DNA of 64,000 nucleotides, taken from positions 62,001 to 126,000 of the forward strand of contig NZ_JAKZFR010000003.1 of NCBI RefSeq assembly GCF_022808935.1, given 5' to 3'. Within the stretch, counting starts at the first letter, position 1. Every line of letters starts with the position of its first letter. Source of the stretch: Geothrix sp. SG200 (lineage in GTDB: Bacteria > Acidobacteriota > Holophagae > Holophagales > Holophagaceae). The translations under genes and the position numbers were made by a program. This document shows positions 54,269 to 63,693 of this stretch, in pieces. The notes below the pieces were generated by a model, which saw nothing but the letters and a program-made list of their open reading frames with translations, was not told where the DNA came from and ran no database searches.

Positions 54269-55497
54269 TGCGCGAAGGTCTTGAGCCCGTCTTCATCCCG
54301 CGCCTCCAGGCGCGCGGCCACATGGGGATCAAGTGCGGCCTGGAGAACATCCACGCCCTGCTCGACGGGCTGGGCCGGCCCGATGCGAACTTCCCCGTCA
54401 TCCTCATCGCCGGCACCAACGGCAAGGGCAGCACCGGGGCCTTCCTGGCCCACATGCTGAAGGCCGCGGGGTTCGTGGTGGGATGGACCACCTCGCCCCA
54501 CCTGGTGGACGTCACCGAGCGGATCTGGGTGGACGGGGAGCCCATCGGCGAAGGGGCCCTGGAGCTGCTGCTGGGCGAGGCCTTCGATTCCGAAGCCCGC
54601 ACCGGCGTGAACGCCACCTACTTTGAATTGATGATCACGGCGGCCCTCTCCGCCTTCCGCATGACCGGCGTGGAAGTGGCCATCCTGGAGGTGGGCATGG
54701 GCGGACGCTGGGATGCCACCAACGCCACGGACCCCATCCTCACGGTGCTCACCAGCGTGAGCCTGGACCACCAGCAGTACCTGGGGGACACCCGGGAGGC
54801 CATCGCCCGGGAGAAGCTCTGCACCGCCCGGGAGGGTCGGCCCCTGGTGCTGGGGCCGACCTTGGACCCGGAATGGATCCGCCCCCTGCTGCCCTGCGAG
54901 CCGGTGCTCTGCCCGGCCGCGCGTCTCGGTCCCGCCGACATCCGCTGGGACCACTCCCGCGTGACGGGCCGGCGCGTGGGTCTCGCCGGGCTGCACCAGC
55001 TGGACAACCTCGCCACGGCCTTCGAGACGATCCACCAGCTGCGGGGGCTGGGTTTCCCCGTGCCCGAGGACCGGCTCTGGGAGGGGGTGGCGGCCACCCG
55101 CTGGCCCGGCCGGCTCTGGGCTCCGCCGGGACTCCAGGGCGTGTGGATGGATGGCGCCCACAACCCGGATGGCGCCCGCGTCCTGGCGGATCATGCCCTG
55201 GCCTGCGGCGTGCGCCCCCACCTGTTCTTCGGCGCCATGGGCGACAAGGACCTGTCTGGCGTCGCCCGGGAGATGAAGCGCATGCGCCCTCTGTCCGTCA
55301 CCTTCATCCGGGGGGAGGCTCCCCGCTATGCCACGGCCGAATCCCTGCGGGAGGCCTGGGGTCTCGAGGCGCCGATGCTCGACCTCCGGGAGGCGGCGGA
55401 GGTGCTGCGGAGGCCCACGGAGGCCCCGCGACTGGTGACGGGCTCCCTCTACCTCCTGGGCGACCTCCTGCGGGAGCTGGACATCCGGGCCTTCTGA
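54268..55497 (+). CDS. folC: Folylpolyglutamate/dihydrofolate synthase
   Basis: The 409-residue ligase adds glutamate to folates and may also make dihydrofolate. Key motifs are the P-loop IAGTNGKGSTGAFLAH, TSPHLVDVTERIWVDG, the EVGMGGRWDATN segment, SLDHQQYLGDT and the C-terminal MDGAHNPDGAR. It is coupled to accD by a one-base overlap. The frame continues upstream as a shadow of accD, so the overlapping ATG is taken. Confidence 0.93.
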   Translation: MREGLEPVFIPRLQARGHMGIKCGLENIHALLDGLGRPDANFPVILIAGTNGKGSTGAFLAHMLKAAGFVVGWTTSPHLVDVTERIWVDGEPIGEGALELLLGEAFDSEARTGVNATYFELMITAALSAFRMTGVEVAILEVGMGGRWDATNATDPILTVLTSVSLDHQQYLGDTREAIAREKLCTAREGRPLVLGPTLDPEWIRPLLPCEPVLCPAARLGPADIRWDHSRVTGRRVGLAGLHQLDNLATAFETIHQLRGLGFPVPEDRLWEGVAATRWPGRLWAPPGLQGVWMDGAHNPDGARVLADHALACGVRPHLFFGAMGDKDLSGVAREMKRMRPLSVTFIRGEAPRYATAESLREAWGLEAPMLDLREAAEVLRRPTEAPRLVTGSLYLLGDLLRELDIRAF

Positions 55498-55531
55498 ACC
55501 GGGCCTCCTGATCCGGCCCTATGCTGGAGCC

Positions 55532-56434
55532 ATGTCCACCGGATCCTCCCGCGCCATCGCCCTGGCCCTCGCCGCCAACGGGGGCATCGCCGTCTCCAAG
55601 TTCGGCGTGTTCCTCCTGACCGGCAGCTCCAGCCTCCTCACCGAAGCCATCCATTCGACCGCCGACTGCGCGAACCAGGTGCTGCTCTTCATCGGATTGC
55701 GCCAAGGCACTCGGCCCGCGGGGCCGAAGCATCCGCTGGGCCATGGCCAGGCGGCCTTCGTGGCCAGCTTCCTGGTGGCCCTGCTGCTCTTCAGCGTGGG
55801 CGGCCTCTACTCGCTGGTGGAGGGAGTCCACAAGATCCGGCATCCCGAGCACCCCCACCACCTGGGCTGGGCCGTGGCCCTGCTGATCTTCGCCATCCTC
55901 CTGGAGGGCGCCTCCCTGCGCGGCGCCCTCCGCGCGGCCGAGCCGGAACGCCGCGGCCGGTCCCTGCTGCGCTACCTGCGCCAATCCAGCCGCACGGAGC
56001 TGGTGGTGGTGCTGGCGGAGGACATCGCCGCCCTGCTGGGCCTGGTGTTCGCCCTGGCGGCCGTGCTGCTCACTCTGGCCACGGGCAACCCTGTCTGGGA
56101 TGGCATCGGCAGCGTGGCCATCGGGCTCCTCCTCATCGCAGTGGCCCTCTTCGTGGGCGTCGAGGTGGCGAGCCTGCTCATGAACGAGGCGCCGCCCCTG
56201 GCCCTGCGCGCAGCTCTCCGCAGCGCCGTGGAGGAAGCACCCGCCGTGGACCAGGTGCTGGGCCTCGTGGCCGTCGTCGTGGGCAGCGACCGGCTCATGG
56301 TGGCCCTGAAGGTGAAGTTCCACGACCAGCCCAGCGGGGCGGCCCTGGTGGCGGCCATCAACGCCCTGGAGCGGGACCTCCACCAGCGCTTCCCCCAGAT
56401 CCAGCACCTGTTCGTGGAACCGGACGAGGCCTGA
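55532..56434 (+). CDS. Cation diffusion facilitator family transporter
   Basis: The 300-residue membrane protein has about six helices with the metal-binding HSTADCANQ motif in the second helix region and AEDIAALLGL (acid residue) later, followed by a cytoplasmic ferredoxin-like C-terminal domain with IQHLFVEPD. CDF transporters export zinc, iron, manganese or other divalent cations in exchange for protons. The ion cannot be decided by eye. Confidence 0.9.
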   Translation: MSTGSSRAIALALAANGGIAVSKFGVFLLTGSSSLLTEAIHSTADCANQVLLFIGLRQGTRPAGPKHPLGHGQAAFVASFLVALLLFSVGGLYSLVEGVHKIRHPEHPHHLGWAVALLIFAILLEGASLRGALRAAEPERRGRSLLRYLRQSSRTELVVVLAEDIAALLGLVFALAAVLLTLATGNPVWDGIGSVAIGLLLIAVALFVGVEVASLLMNEAPPLALRAALRSAVEEAPAVDQVLGLVAVVVGSDRLMVALKVKFHDQPSGAALVAAINALERDLHQRFPQIQHLFVEPDEA

Positions 56435-57052
56435 TCAGGGCAGCTCGGAGGGGCCGAGGCGGAAGGTCGCCCCCAGGGCGCCATAGTTGGGCCCCACCAC
56501 GGAGGCCAACCGGACGACAGGCGTCCACTGGCTGGCATCCGCGCAGTCATGCTCGGCATTCCAGATGCGCTCCGCGGCGTGGGCCATCACCACGGCGAGC
56601 AGGACCAGGGTGGTGGTGGGCCCCAGGTCCAGCTCGCGGTTCAGCCGGCACTCCAGGGCGACCGGGGCATCCCTCAGGCGGGGCGGGGCCACCAGGAGGG
56701 AGGGCTCCGTGGCCAGACCCAGCCGGGCCACCTCGCTGACCTCGGGATCGGCCTCGGCGCCGCTGGCGTGAAGGGGCTCCAGCAGGGGCAGGTCCGCCAG
56801 GTGGACCACAGCCTCTCCGTTCGCCCGCAGGTTCCGGTGGGTGTCCTTGAGGGAGCCGTCCCGACGGCGGCCCACCGTGAAGGCCAGAATGGGCGGCCCG
56901 AAGACGCCCATGAAGCTGCTGAAGGGGGCCAGGTTCACCCGGCCCGTCTCGTCCACCGTCGTGATCCAGGCGATGGGGCGGGGGATCACCAGGCTGGAGA
57001 GGATGCGGTAGGCGTCGCGCCTGGGAAGGCTCGTGAGGTCGCGGCTGATCAT
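56435..57052 (-). CDS. Flavin reductase family protein (FMN-binding split barrel)
   Basis: The 205-residue protein has the flavin-reductase-like motif SSLVIPRPIAWITTVDETGRVNLAPFSSFMGVFGPPI and the DTHRNLRANGEAVVHLAD segment. It is a second paralogue besides that at 14.2 kb. The start ATG (57052) has GGGGAG five bases upstream; an upstream GTG would leave no room for a ribosome binding site. That GGGGAG is the end of a relic copy of yjbQ. Confidence 0.85.
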   Translation of the reverse strand: MISRDLTSLPRRDAYRILSSLVIPRPIAWITTVDETGRVNLAPFSSFMGVFGPPILAFTVGRRRDGSLKDTHRNLRANGEAVVHLADLPLLEPLHASGAEADPEVSEVARLGLATEPSLLVAPPRLRDAPVALECRLNRELDLGPTTTLVLLAVVMAHAAERIWNAEHDCADASQWTPVVRLASVVGPNYGALGATFRLGPSELP

Positions 57053-57054
57053 GG

Positions 57055-57111
57055 TCACTCCCCGATGATCTTGATGAGGATGCGCTTATCCCGGCGGCCG
57101 TCGAACTCGCC
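57055..57111 (-). pseudogene. Relic 3' end of a second yjbQ
   Basis: Read on the minus strand, this segment encodes [18 protein letters not shown] followed by a stop. It matches the last 18 residues of the intact yjbQ upstream ([18 protein letters not shown]) at 16 positions. Most third codon positions differ, so this is not a recent copy. Before GEF the frame becomes unrelated. The stop region GGGGAGTGA is now the ribosome binding site region of the flavin reductase gene. Confidence 0.82.
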
Positions 57112-57154
57112 AGAGGCTCCATCTCCAGGATCTGCGATAGCGGATCCTGGGAGG

Positions 57155-57171
57155 ACGCCGCAGTGCGGCGT
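57155..57171. terminator. Palindrome after yjbQ
   Basis: ACGCCGCA (57155-57162) and TGCGGCGT (57164-57171) form an eight-base inverted repeat with a single central base, just 3' of yjbQ on the minus strand. It could act as a terminator, though no T run follows and the loop is very short. Confidence 0.35.
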
Positions 57172-57184
57172 TCGATAGATGGAG

Positions 57185-57619
57185 TCATTCTCCGAGGATT
57201 TTGATAAGAACACGCTTGTCCCTCCGGCCGTCGAACTCCCCGTAGAAGATCTGCTCCCAGGTGCCGAAGTCCAGCTGCCCGCCGGTGATGGCCACCACCA
57301 CCTCGCGGCCCATGATCTGGCGCTTGTGGTGGGCGTCGCCGTTGTCCTCGCCCGTGCGGTTGTGGAGGTAGCCGCCCGTGGCGGGGTCGCTGCCGGCGTT
57401 GAAGGGGGCCAGCTTCTCCAGCCAGCGCAGGTAGTCCTGCTTCAGGCCGGACTCCTCGTCGTTGATGAAGACGCTGGAGGTGATGTGCATGGAGTTCACC
57501 AGGCAGAGGCCCTCCCGCACGCCGCTCTCCCGGACCGCGGCAGCCACCTCGGCCGTGATGTTCACGAAGCCCGTGCGGCCGGGCAGGTGGAGGGTGAGGA
57601 CCTTCCGATGGCTCTTCAT
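57185..57619 (-). CDS. yjbQ: YjbQ family protein (secondary thiamine-phosphate synthase-like)
   Basis: The 144-residue protein has the UPF0047/YjbQ features: [79 protein letters not shown]. Some members can replace thiamine-phosphate synthase activity weakly, but the real role is unknown. The last ten codons use much less G+C (CGT, GTT, CTT, AAA) than those in the relic copy next to it. It starts just after the PKD-gene terminator; a longer frame is rejected because ATG 57619 gives the family start MKSHRK. Confidence 0.9.
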   Translation of the reverse strand: MKSHRKVLTLHLPGRTGFVNITAEVAAAVRESGVREGLCLVNSMHITSSVFINDEESGLKQDYLRWLEKLAPFNAGSDPATGGYLHNRTGEDNGDAHHKRQIMGREVVVAITGGQLDFGTWEQIFYGEFDGRRDKRVLIKILGE

Positions 57620-57634
57620 GGGGGGAGCATAACG

Positions 57635-57661
57635 AAAAACCCCGGGCCGGGGCCCGGGGTT
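57635..57661 (-). terminator. Rho-independent terminator of the PKD-protein gene
   Basis: On the minus strand AACCCCGGGCC and GGCCCGGGGTT (57638-57648 and 57651-57661) form a strong stem with a very short loop, followed by a run of T. It ends the PKD gene 18 bases after its stop and lies just before yjbQ. It is the only classical hairpin-plus-T terminator I see in the window. Confidence 0.85.
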
Positions 57662-57678
57662 CACGGGGCGCGGGTGGA

Positions 57679-59532
57679 TCAGTAGCCGGCGATCTGGAAG
57701 TCGTCGAAGTTCACCCGGTTGGCGGATCCGTCGGTCTTGCGGATCTGGAAGCGGATGGCGCCCGCCACGTTCACGGTGAAGGTGGCGGTGGCCAAGGTGG
57801 TGGAGGTGGTGGTCACGCTGCTTCCGGCCTGGATCCAGGTGGAGCCGCTGTTGGTGGAGTACCAGAGGCCCCAGGTGGAGTTGCCGTCGCTGCCGTACTT
57901 GGCGTGCTTCACGGAGACGGTCTTGGCGCCCGTGGCGAAGTTGAAGGCCATCGTCACCTTGCCGCTGTTGCGGGTGCGCACGCTCTGGGCGCCCACCTTG
58001 CGATCGGCGGTGGTGTTGCCCAGGAGGGCGTCATCCAGGGTCCAGGAGCCAGTGGCGAGGGCGACGCTGCCTACGGCATAGGCCCCCTTCGTGCCCGTGT
58101 CGAAGGTCTCCTTCAGGCTGCTGCCGGCGCTGGCGGCGAAGGCGGCGGCAATGGTGTGGCCGGCCGTGACGTTGCTGAAGGTGTAGGAGCCGAGGGCGCC
58201 CTGGTTCACGCCGTCGACAGCGACGCTGCTGATGACGTAGCCGGTGGAGGGGCTGATGGTGAAGGCCTGGCTGCCGCCCGAGGTCACGGTGACGGCGCCC
58301 GAGGGGGTGATGGTGCCGCCGGTCCCGGCGCTGGCCGTGATCGTGTAGGAGGCCGGCGTCACCGTGATGGTGCGGCTGGCGGAGGCGGACTTGCCCTGGT
58401 TGCTGGTGGCCGTGAAGGTGGCGGTGTAGGTGCCCGCGGTCGCGTAGGTGTGGCTGACGGGGCCCAGCACGGAGGCGGTGCCTCCGTCACCGAAAGACCA
58501 GCCGTAGGTCATGGCGCTGCCGTCGGCGATGGTGGCGCTGCCCTGGAAGCTGACGGAGCCGCCGGCAGTCAGGGTGACGTTGGCGCTGGGGGAGGTGATG
58601 CCCACCACAGGCGTGGGTGCCGTCGAGCCCGCGTCGCCGGCCAGGTAGGCGGTGGCGTTCAGGAAGAAGGCCTTGTTGCTGTTGATGGTGTAGCTGTTGT
58701 GCAGGGACTTGCCGGCGGTGGTCGTGGTGCCGTCATCCGAGGGGGCGCTGTCGCTGATGGCCACCACACGACCGGAGCCCACGGTGCAGGTCACGATGAA
58801 GGAGCCCGTGTCCCCGCTGATCTGGGTGTGGAGGATCTCCTGCACGTTGGGGTTCTGGGCCGTGTTGAAGTTCAGGTACGAGTAGGAGTGGAAGTCCATC
58901 AGCCCCAGGCCGCCGTAGGCGCCGTGGATGATGGCCTGCTCGGCGGGGGTGGTGCCCGTGGCGAAGGCGGTGCTGGTGGTGTTCGCCAGGGTGTCGCCGG
59001 GGCCGTGGCCGGGCACGAAGGTGAAGCCGTAGGGGTTGCCGCCGTTCACGGCCACCAGGTCGTTGAACACGGTGTAGGCGTCCGTGCCGCCGGTGCCGCT
59101 GTAGCGTGCGGCGCCGGGGTGGTTGCACACGATGAACAGCCCGCCTCCGTTCTGGACGAAGCTGAGGATGGCCTGCTTCTCCGCCGCCGTGAACAGGAGG
59201 TAGGGCTCGGGAATGACGTAGACGGCGTAGCTGGAGAGGTCTTGGGCGTTGGTGGCGTCGCCGTAGGTCACTCGGCCCGCCGGGGGCAGGGACTGGACCT
59301 TGTACCCGGCCTTGTAGAGGTCGAAGGCCCAGGCGCTGATGCCCCCGTTCCAGTCGGTCTCGGAGGCGGGGGCCACCGGGCTGGGGTCGGGCTCGCTGGC
59401 GGAGCAGATCACCCACTCGGCGGAGGTGCCGGCCTCTTCGTGGCGGGTGTGGTCGAACAGGATCTTCTTGGGGGTCTGGGCCCCGAGCGCCACGGCCAGG
59501 GCCAGGCTCAAGAGGACGCGGAAGGCAGGCAT
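57679..59532 (-). CDS. Secreted protein with PKD and InlB-like repeat domains
   Basis: The 617-residue exported protein has a signal peptide ([19 protein letters not shown]). Residues about 20-290 form an alpha/beta domain ([37 protein letters not shown]) that looks like a glutamine-amidotransferase/ThuA-like fold. A PKD domain follows (near 310-395, [31 protein letters not shown]), then a divergent InlB B-repeat ([19 protein letters not shown]...) and a C-terminal beta domain. Such proteins bind or degrade polysaccharide or serve as surface adhesins. The enzyme activity is not established. The GAGGTG upstream decides the start. Confidence 0.83.
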   Translation of the reverse strand: MPAFRVLLSLALAVALGAQTPKKILFDHTRHEEAGTSAEWVICSASEPDPSPVAPASETDWNGGISAWAFDLYKAGYKVQSLPPAGRVTYGDATNAQDLSSYAVYVIPEPYLLFTAAEKQAILSFVQNGGGLFIVCNHPGAARYSGTGGTDAYTVFNDLVAVNGGNPYGFTFVPGHGPGDTLANTTSTAFATGTTPAEQAIIHGAYGGLGLMDFHSYSYLNFNTAQNPNVQEILHTQISGDTGSFIVTCTVGSGRVVAISDSAPSDDGTTTTAGKSLHNSYTINSNKAFFLNATAYLAGDAGSTAPTPVVGITSPSANVTLTAGGSVSFQGSATIADGSAMTYGWSFGDGGTASVLGPVSHTYATAGTYTATFTATSNQGKSASASRTITVTPASYTITASAGTGGTITPSGAVTVTSGGSQAFTISPSTGYVISSVAVDGVNQGALGSYTFSNVTAGHTIAAAFAASAGSSLKETFDTGTKGAYAVGSVALATGSWTLDDALLGNTTADRKVGAQSVRTRNSGKVTMAFNFATGAKTVSVKHAKYGSDGNSTWGLWYSTNSGSTWIQAGSSVTTTSTTLATATFTVNVAGAIRFQIRKTDGSANRVNFDDFQIAGY

Positions 59533-59598
59533 GATCACCTCGTCGAAAGAAAAATGAATCCTCCCCATTCCATCCGGACGGGGTGTGACCGCGAGGTG

Positions 59599-59629
59599 AA
59601 ATTGATGCACTTAACAACAATTAACATCT
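59599..59629. promoter_or_regulatory. AT-rich divergent promoter region
   Basis: About thirty bases (attgatgcacttaacaac and following) are AT-rich in a G+C-rich background between the divergent PKD and DUF1573 genes. They contain TTGATG and TTAACA elements that could be -35 boxes in the plus direction. I cannot fix a -10 box, so this is a region call only. Confidence 0.35.
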
Positions 59630-59655
59630 CGGGTCGACGCCGCCGGCGCGGCACA

Positions 59656-59673
59656 CTGGAGGAACGCCTCCAG
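59656..59673 (+). promoter_or_regulatory. Hairpin before DUF1573 start
   Basis: CTGGAGG and CCTCCAG pair perfectly around AACG, eight bases before the ATG. The weak ribosome binding site AGGA (59672-59675) begins within the 3' arm. It may limit translation or mark the 5' end of the message. Confidence 0.35.
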
Positions 59674-59681
59674 GACTCGAC

Positions 59682-60719
59682 ATGCTGTTCCCGCCCGCTC
59701 TCCTCCTCCTGACGCAGTTGCCCGCCGCGCCCGCGCCGGCCAAGCCGGATCCGGTGCCGCCCGCCCGCATCGAGCTCACCACGCCCTTCCCGGTCCACCT
59801 GGGCAGCGTGGGCCCGCGCGAGATCCGCGAGGCGGCCTACGGCATCAAGAGCCTCCACGATCGGCCCTTCCACCTGCGGGTGCTGGACCTGTCCCTGGGC
59901 CTCAGCCTGGACGAGGCCCAGCTGGCCACGCCCCTGCAGCCCGGCGAGGTCCGCCTGGTGAAGGTGAAGGTGGATCCCACGGGCTTGGTGGGGCCCGTCA
60001 AGGGGGCGGTGCGCCTGGGCACGGACGATCCGGGCCAGCCGAACTACATCCTGCGCTACGACATGATGGTGCGGCCCGAGGTGACGGTGGACGCCGAGCG
60101 CAAGAGCTTCGGCGACGTGGCCCCCCACGAGAGCCCCGAGCTGGACTTCCGCTTCCGGCGCGAAGGCGGCGACCCGCTGAAGCTGGTGCTGGCCTCGGAG
60201 GTTCCGGACTACCTCGACGCGGAGCTGCTGCCCGGGGACAGCGGGGAGGACCTGCGGCTGACCCTGCGGCCCCGGCGCCTGAAGCCCGGCGTCACGGCGG
60301 GTCTGGAGGTGCTCAAGGTGGCCACCAACGCGCCGAAGCAGCCCCTCTTCACCCTCTACCTGGACTGGCGCATCGCGCTGCCCGTGGTGCCCGAGCCTTC
60401 GCGCGTGGTGTTCACGGAGCCGAAGACCACGCTCCTGGCCCTGGAGCTGAAGGCCCGGGACGGGAAGCCCTTCCGCATCCTGAAGACGGAGGTCCAGGGT
60501 CGCGGATTCCAGGTGCTGGATGCGCCCGAAGGCGAGGCGGCGCGGCAGGTACTGCGGATCCGGCGCACCGGGATCACGCCGGAGGCCCTGCTGCTGGTCC
60601 ACTGCGCCAACCTGGACGAGCCTCTCCGGGTGCCCCTGTTCTACCTCGACCCCAAGGCCCGCCCGGCCAAGGGTTCTGTACCGCCGCCGCAGGTCGTGGA
60701 GGAGCACCACCATCACTAG
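59682..60719 (+). CDS. Exported DUF1573-like protein
   Basis: The 345-residue protein has a short signal sequence and several beta-sandwich repeats typical of DUF1573 and ASPM-SPD-2-Hydin-like domains: FPVHLGSVGPREIREAAYGIKSLHDRPFHL, then KSFGDVAPHESPELDFRF, then RVVFTEPKTTLLALELKARDGKPFRI. Such domains are structural or protein-binding. The natural C-terminus EEHHHH could bind metals. The function is unknown. Confidence 0.75.
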   Translation: MLFPPALLLLTQLPAAPAPAKPDPVPPARIELTTPFPVHLGSVGPREIREAAYGIKSLHDRPFHLRVLDLSLGLSLDEAQLATPLQPGEVRLVKVKVDPTGLVGPVKGAVRLGTDDPGQPNYILRYDMMVRPEVTVDAERKSFGDVAPHESPELDFRFRREGGDPLKLVLASEVPDYLDAELLPGDSGEDLRLTLRPRRLKPGVTAGLEVLKVATNAPKQPLFTLYLDWRIALPVVPEPSRVVFTEPKTTLLALELKARDGKPFRILKTEVQGRGFQVLDAPEGEAARQVLRIRRTGITPEALLLVHCANLDEPLRVPLFYLDPKARPAKGSVPPPQVVEEHHHH

Positions 60720-60743
60720 ACCCGCGCTCGTCTGAAGGCGGGT
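60720..60743. terminator. Weak hairpin between DUF1573 and protease genes
   Basis: ACCCGC (60720-60725) can pair with GCGGGT (60738-60743) across a twelve-base loop in the 32-base convergent gap. It may be a weak bidirectional terminator. Confidence 0.35.
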
Positions 60744-60751
60744 TCTCGGGG

Positions 60752-61957
60752 TCAGATGCTCGTGGGCTCCTTCTTCTTCGAAGTCTTGAGGTTCAGCTTC
60801 ACCTTGATGACCCGCCCATCACGCAGGACATCGAAGACAACCTCGTCGGCCGGGGACTCGAGCTCCAACATGGCCATGAACTGCCCTTCGTTCTCGATCT
60901 GCCTCCCCTGGTAGCCCAGGAGGATGTCGCCCATGGTCTTGACGCGGCCTGAGGCGTCCACTTCAAGGGCGCGGAGGCCAGCCCGGCCGGCGGGCGAATC
61001 CGGATCCACCACCTTCACGACCAGGCCGCGCGTGATGCCGAAGATCTGTTGGGCCTCGTAGCTGCCCAGAGTCTCGAAGCCCATGCGGGGCGGCTCCAGC
61101 CGGCCCTTCGCGATCAGCAGGGGCACCACCCGGTTCAGGGTGTCCACGGGGATGGCGAAGCCGATGCCCACGGAGGCCCCCGTGGCGGCGGCGATGGCGG
61201 TGTTCATGCCTACCAGGCGCCCGGCGCTGTCCAGGAGCGGCCCGCCGGAGTTGCCGGGATTTACGGCGGCGTCCGTCTGGATGACGTTCAGGATATGGGT
61301 GTTGTAGCCCGTGCCGATCTCCCGGCCCAGGGCGGAGATGACGCCCCGGGTGAGGGTGTGGTCCAGGCCAAAGGGATTGCCGATGGCCATCACGGCCTGC
61401 CCCACCTGGAGGTCGGAGCTGCGCCCGATGGGGATGGGCCGCATGGCGCCCAGGGGCGCGAAGACCTGAAGCACGGAGATGTCGTAGGCGAAGCTGGTGC
61501 CGATGACCCGGCCCTTGTAGGTCTTGCCGTCCGCGAGGGTGACCTCCACCTCGTCCACATCGCCGATGCGCTTGCCCTGGTCCTCCACAGTGATGACGTG
61601 GTGGTTGGTGACCACGTGCCCCCACTCGTCCCACACGAAGCCGGTGCCCGTGCCCGTGGGGATCTTGGTGATGTCCCGAGTCCGCAGGTCCTGGACGGGG
61701 GCGATGGCGGAGACATACACCACGCTGGGTTTGGCCTCCTTGAAGCGCCGGATGGTGTTCTGCTCCTCGGCGCTGAGGGGAGGGCGCTTCGCGACGGCGC
61801 GGGGGGCCGCGTGGGCGCGGAAGCGCTGGATGGTGGCCTCCTCGCTGGGTGCCTGGGCCGTCGACTGGGCCATGAGGGGCCAAGCCGCGAGGGTGGCCGC
61901 GAGGCAGGCCAGGAGGGTGGCCAGGACCGATAGGAGGCGGCGGGGGCTGGGGTTCAT
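60752..61957 (-). CDS. HtrA/Deg-type trypsin-like serine protease with PDZ domain
   Basis: The 401-residue protein has a signal or anchor segment (about 8-30), the catalytic triad in VTNHHVITVED (His), TSFAYDISVLQVF (Asp) and NPGNSGGPLLDSAG (Ser), and a C-terminal PDZ domain (about 300-390, with AGLRALEVDASGRVKTMGDILLGYQG). DegP/DegS-like proteases degrade or sense misfolded envelope proteins. It has one PDZ, so it is closer to DegS-type. An ECF sigma operon is elsewhere, but no rseA/rseB is adjacent. Confidence 0.92.
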   Translation of the reverse strand: MNPSPRRLLSVLATLLACLAATLAAWPLMAQSTAQAPSEEATIQRFRAHAAPRAVAKRPPLSAEEQNTIRRFKEAKPSVVYVSAIAPVQDLRTRDITKIPTGTGTGFVWDEWGHVVTNHHVITVEDQGKRIGDVDEVEVTLADGKTYKGRVIGTSFAYDISVLQVFAPLGAMRPIPIGRSSDLQVGQAVMAIGNPFGLDHTLTRGVISALGREIGTGYNTHILNVIQTDAAVNPGNSGGPLLDSAGRLVGMNTAIAAATGASVGIGFAIPVDTLNRVVPLLIAKGRLEPPRMGFETLGSYEAQQIFGITRGLVVKVVDPDSPAGRAGLRALEVDASGRVKTMGDILLGYQGRQIENEGQFMAMLELESPADEVVFDVLRDGRVIKVKLNLKTSKKKEPTSI

Positions 61958-62078
61958 GGCGGCTCCTCGGAGATTATGCGGCTTTGCGGGGATATGGGGC
62001 CAAGCGCAGACGTGGGGGTCGCCGAACCACCTTCCTCCTTTGGGGGATCATGAAAAACCCGTAACCTTGAATGACCCG

Positions 62079-63620
62079 ATGCGTGAATCCACCTTCCATC
62101 CCCGCCGCCCAGCCCTGGTCCTGGGCCTGCTGTTCCTTGCCATCCTCGGTGCGGGGGGAGGCCTGGCCTGGTGGCTGGCCGCCCGGGGCCTCCGCAGCCC
62201 TCTCCGCGTGCTTCTGGTCACGCCGGGCAGCGGGCTGAGCGCGGACCCAGGCCTGGACCCGGGCGCAAGCCTCGACCCTGCCTCCTGCCGGGCCATCGGG
62301 GCCCTGGTGCAGGACCACCTGGAGGCCTTTGGCCAGGCGGCCGTCACCAGCGTCACGGAGCTGCCTGCGGACCTGGAGGACCTCCGCACCCAGGCCCAGA
62401 CCCTGGTGGTGGAGCTGCAGCCCTCCCGGCAGGGAGAGGCGCTGGCGCTTTCCTATCGCTATGTCTGGGGGGATGGTCTGACGAAGGGTGCGCCCCCTGT
62501 CTGGAAGCGCGTCCAGGCGCCGCCGCTGAAGCCCGCGGAGGCCTTCGAAGCCTTCCTGGGCGGCTTCCCGAAGCGCATCCGCGTGCCTTCGGCCTCTCCG
62601 CTGGTCCCCCGGCAGCCCGCCAGCTTCTGGGACCTGATCAAGGCCGGCGCCTGGCGGCTCAAGAACGAGCACCTGGAGGAGGCCCTGGCGCTGGCGGAGC
62701 GGTCCGCCGCGACGGAGCCGTCCTGCGCCAGCGCCTGGATCCTCATCGGCAACCTCCGCTACCGGCGCATGTTGAACAACCCGGCGGCCTTCCGCCAGGA
62801 GCAGGCGGAGACGGAGAACCTCATCCAGCGCGGGTTGGACCTGGCCCCCTACCATCCCAGAGGGCTCTTCCTGCTGTCGCTGCTGAAGACGGACGGCGGC
62901 GATCAGGGCGAGGCCCTGGACCTGCTGATGCAGGCACGGCGCCGGCAGCCCTACAACCCCACGCTGCTCACCGGCATCGCCTATGCGGCCCGAGGAGCCG
63001 GACTCCTGCCCCTGGCGCGGCGCGCCATGGACCTCCGGGACCAGCTGGCCTTCGCCCATCTGCAGCCCCAGGCCGTGGACATCACCTGCCTGTACACCGG
63101 GGAGATCCAGCGCTTCGAGGCCAGCCTCCAGGAGCAGCCGGGCCACCTGCGCAGCACCTCCGGGGTGCTGCCCTTCTACCGGGGCTACCTGGCCCTGGTG
63201 CTGGGGGACCAGACGAAGGCCCAGCGGGAGTTCAAGGCCGCGGCATCCCTGGCCAACGGCTATCCGAACATCGTCCGCCTGAGCCAGATCTACGACCTGA
63301 TCCTGGAGGGCCGCAAGGACGAGGCCTGGAAGCGGCTGCGGGAATACGACCAGGAGCGCATCGGCATGCGCGAGCCCGACGGCGAGTTCACCCTCCGGCT
63401 GGCCGAGGCCTATGCCCTCATCGGCGACCGGGCCAGCGCCATGGACATGGCGGGACGGGCTTTCGCCCGCGGGTTCGGCTGCACAGCCTGGTATGAGCGC
63501 AGCCCCATGCTGGAGCCGCTCCGGGGCCTGCCCAAGTGGAAGGCCCTCCTGCAGCATCTGAAGGAGCGGCAGAGCCTCATGGAGGACCGCTTCCCCATCG
63601 GCCTGCTCGAGGACAACTGA
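62079..63620 (+). CDS. Membrane-anchored TPR protein
   Basis: The 513-residue protein has one N-terminal membrane helix ([23 protein letters not shown]), an outer domain of about 130 residues ([13 protein letters not shown] to [12 protein letters not shown]), and then TPR-like repeats ([58 protein letters not shown]). The function is unknown. There is no clear ribosome binding site before the ATG, so a leaderless message is possible. It precedes icmF in the same direction with a 73-base gap. Confidence 0.8.
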   Translation: MRESTFHPRRPALVLGLLFLAILGAGGGLAWWLAARGLRSPLRVLLVTPGSGLSADPGLDPGASLDPASCRAIGALVQDHLEAFGQAAVTSVTELPADLEDLRTQAQTLVVELQPSRQGEALALSYRYVWGDGLTKGAPPVWKRVQAPPLKPAEAFEAFLGGFPKRIRVPSASPLVPRQPASFWDLIKAGAWRLKNEHLEEALALAERSAATEPSCASAWILIGNLRYRRMLNNPAAFRQEQAETENLIQRGLDLAPYHPRGLFLLSLLKTDGGDQGEALDLLMQARRRQPYNPTLLTGIAYAARGAGLLPLARRAMDLRDQLAFAHLQPQAVDITCLYTGEIQRFEASLQEQPGHLRSTSGVLPFYRGYLALVLGDQTKAQREFKAAASLANGYPNIVRLSQIYDLILEGRKDEAWKRLREYDQERIGMREPDGEFTLRLAEAYALIGDRASAMDMAGRAFARGFGCTAWYERSPMLEPLRGLPKWKALLQHLKERQSLMEDRFPIGLLEDN

Positions 63621-63693
63621 CCTCCAGGTGAACAGCCCTTCGAGAGGGGCGCAGGCCCCGGGTAGACTGAGGGTTCGCCCGATGGGGGGATCC

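Noticed and set aside
60705-60719. Four histidines at the end of the DUF1573 protein, like a cloning tag
   Set aside because: It is preceded by natural VVEE sequence and is shorter than a six-histidine tag; no vector sequence is nearby.
63621-63693. Cobalamin riboswitch before icmF
   Set aside because: The gap is only 73 bases and lacks the B12-box; it holds at most a promoter.
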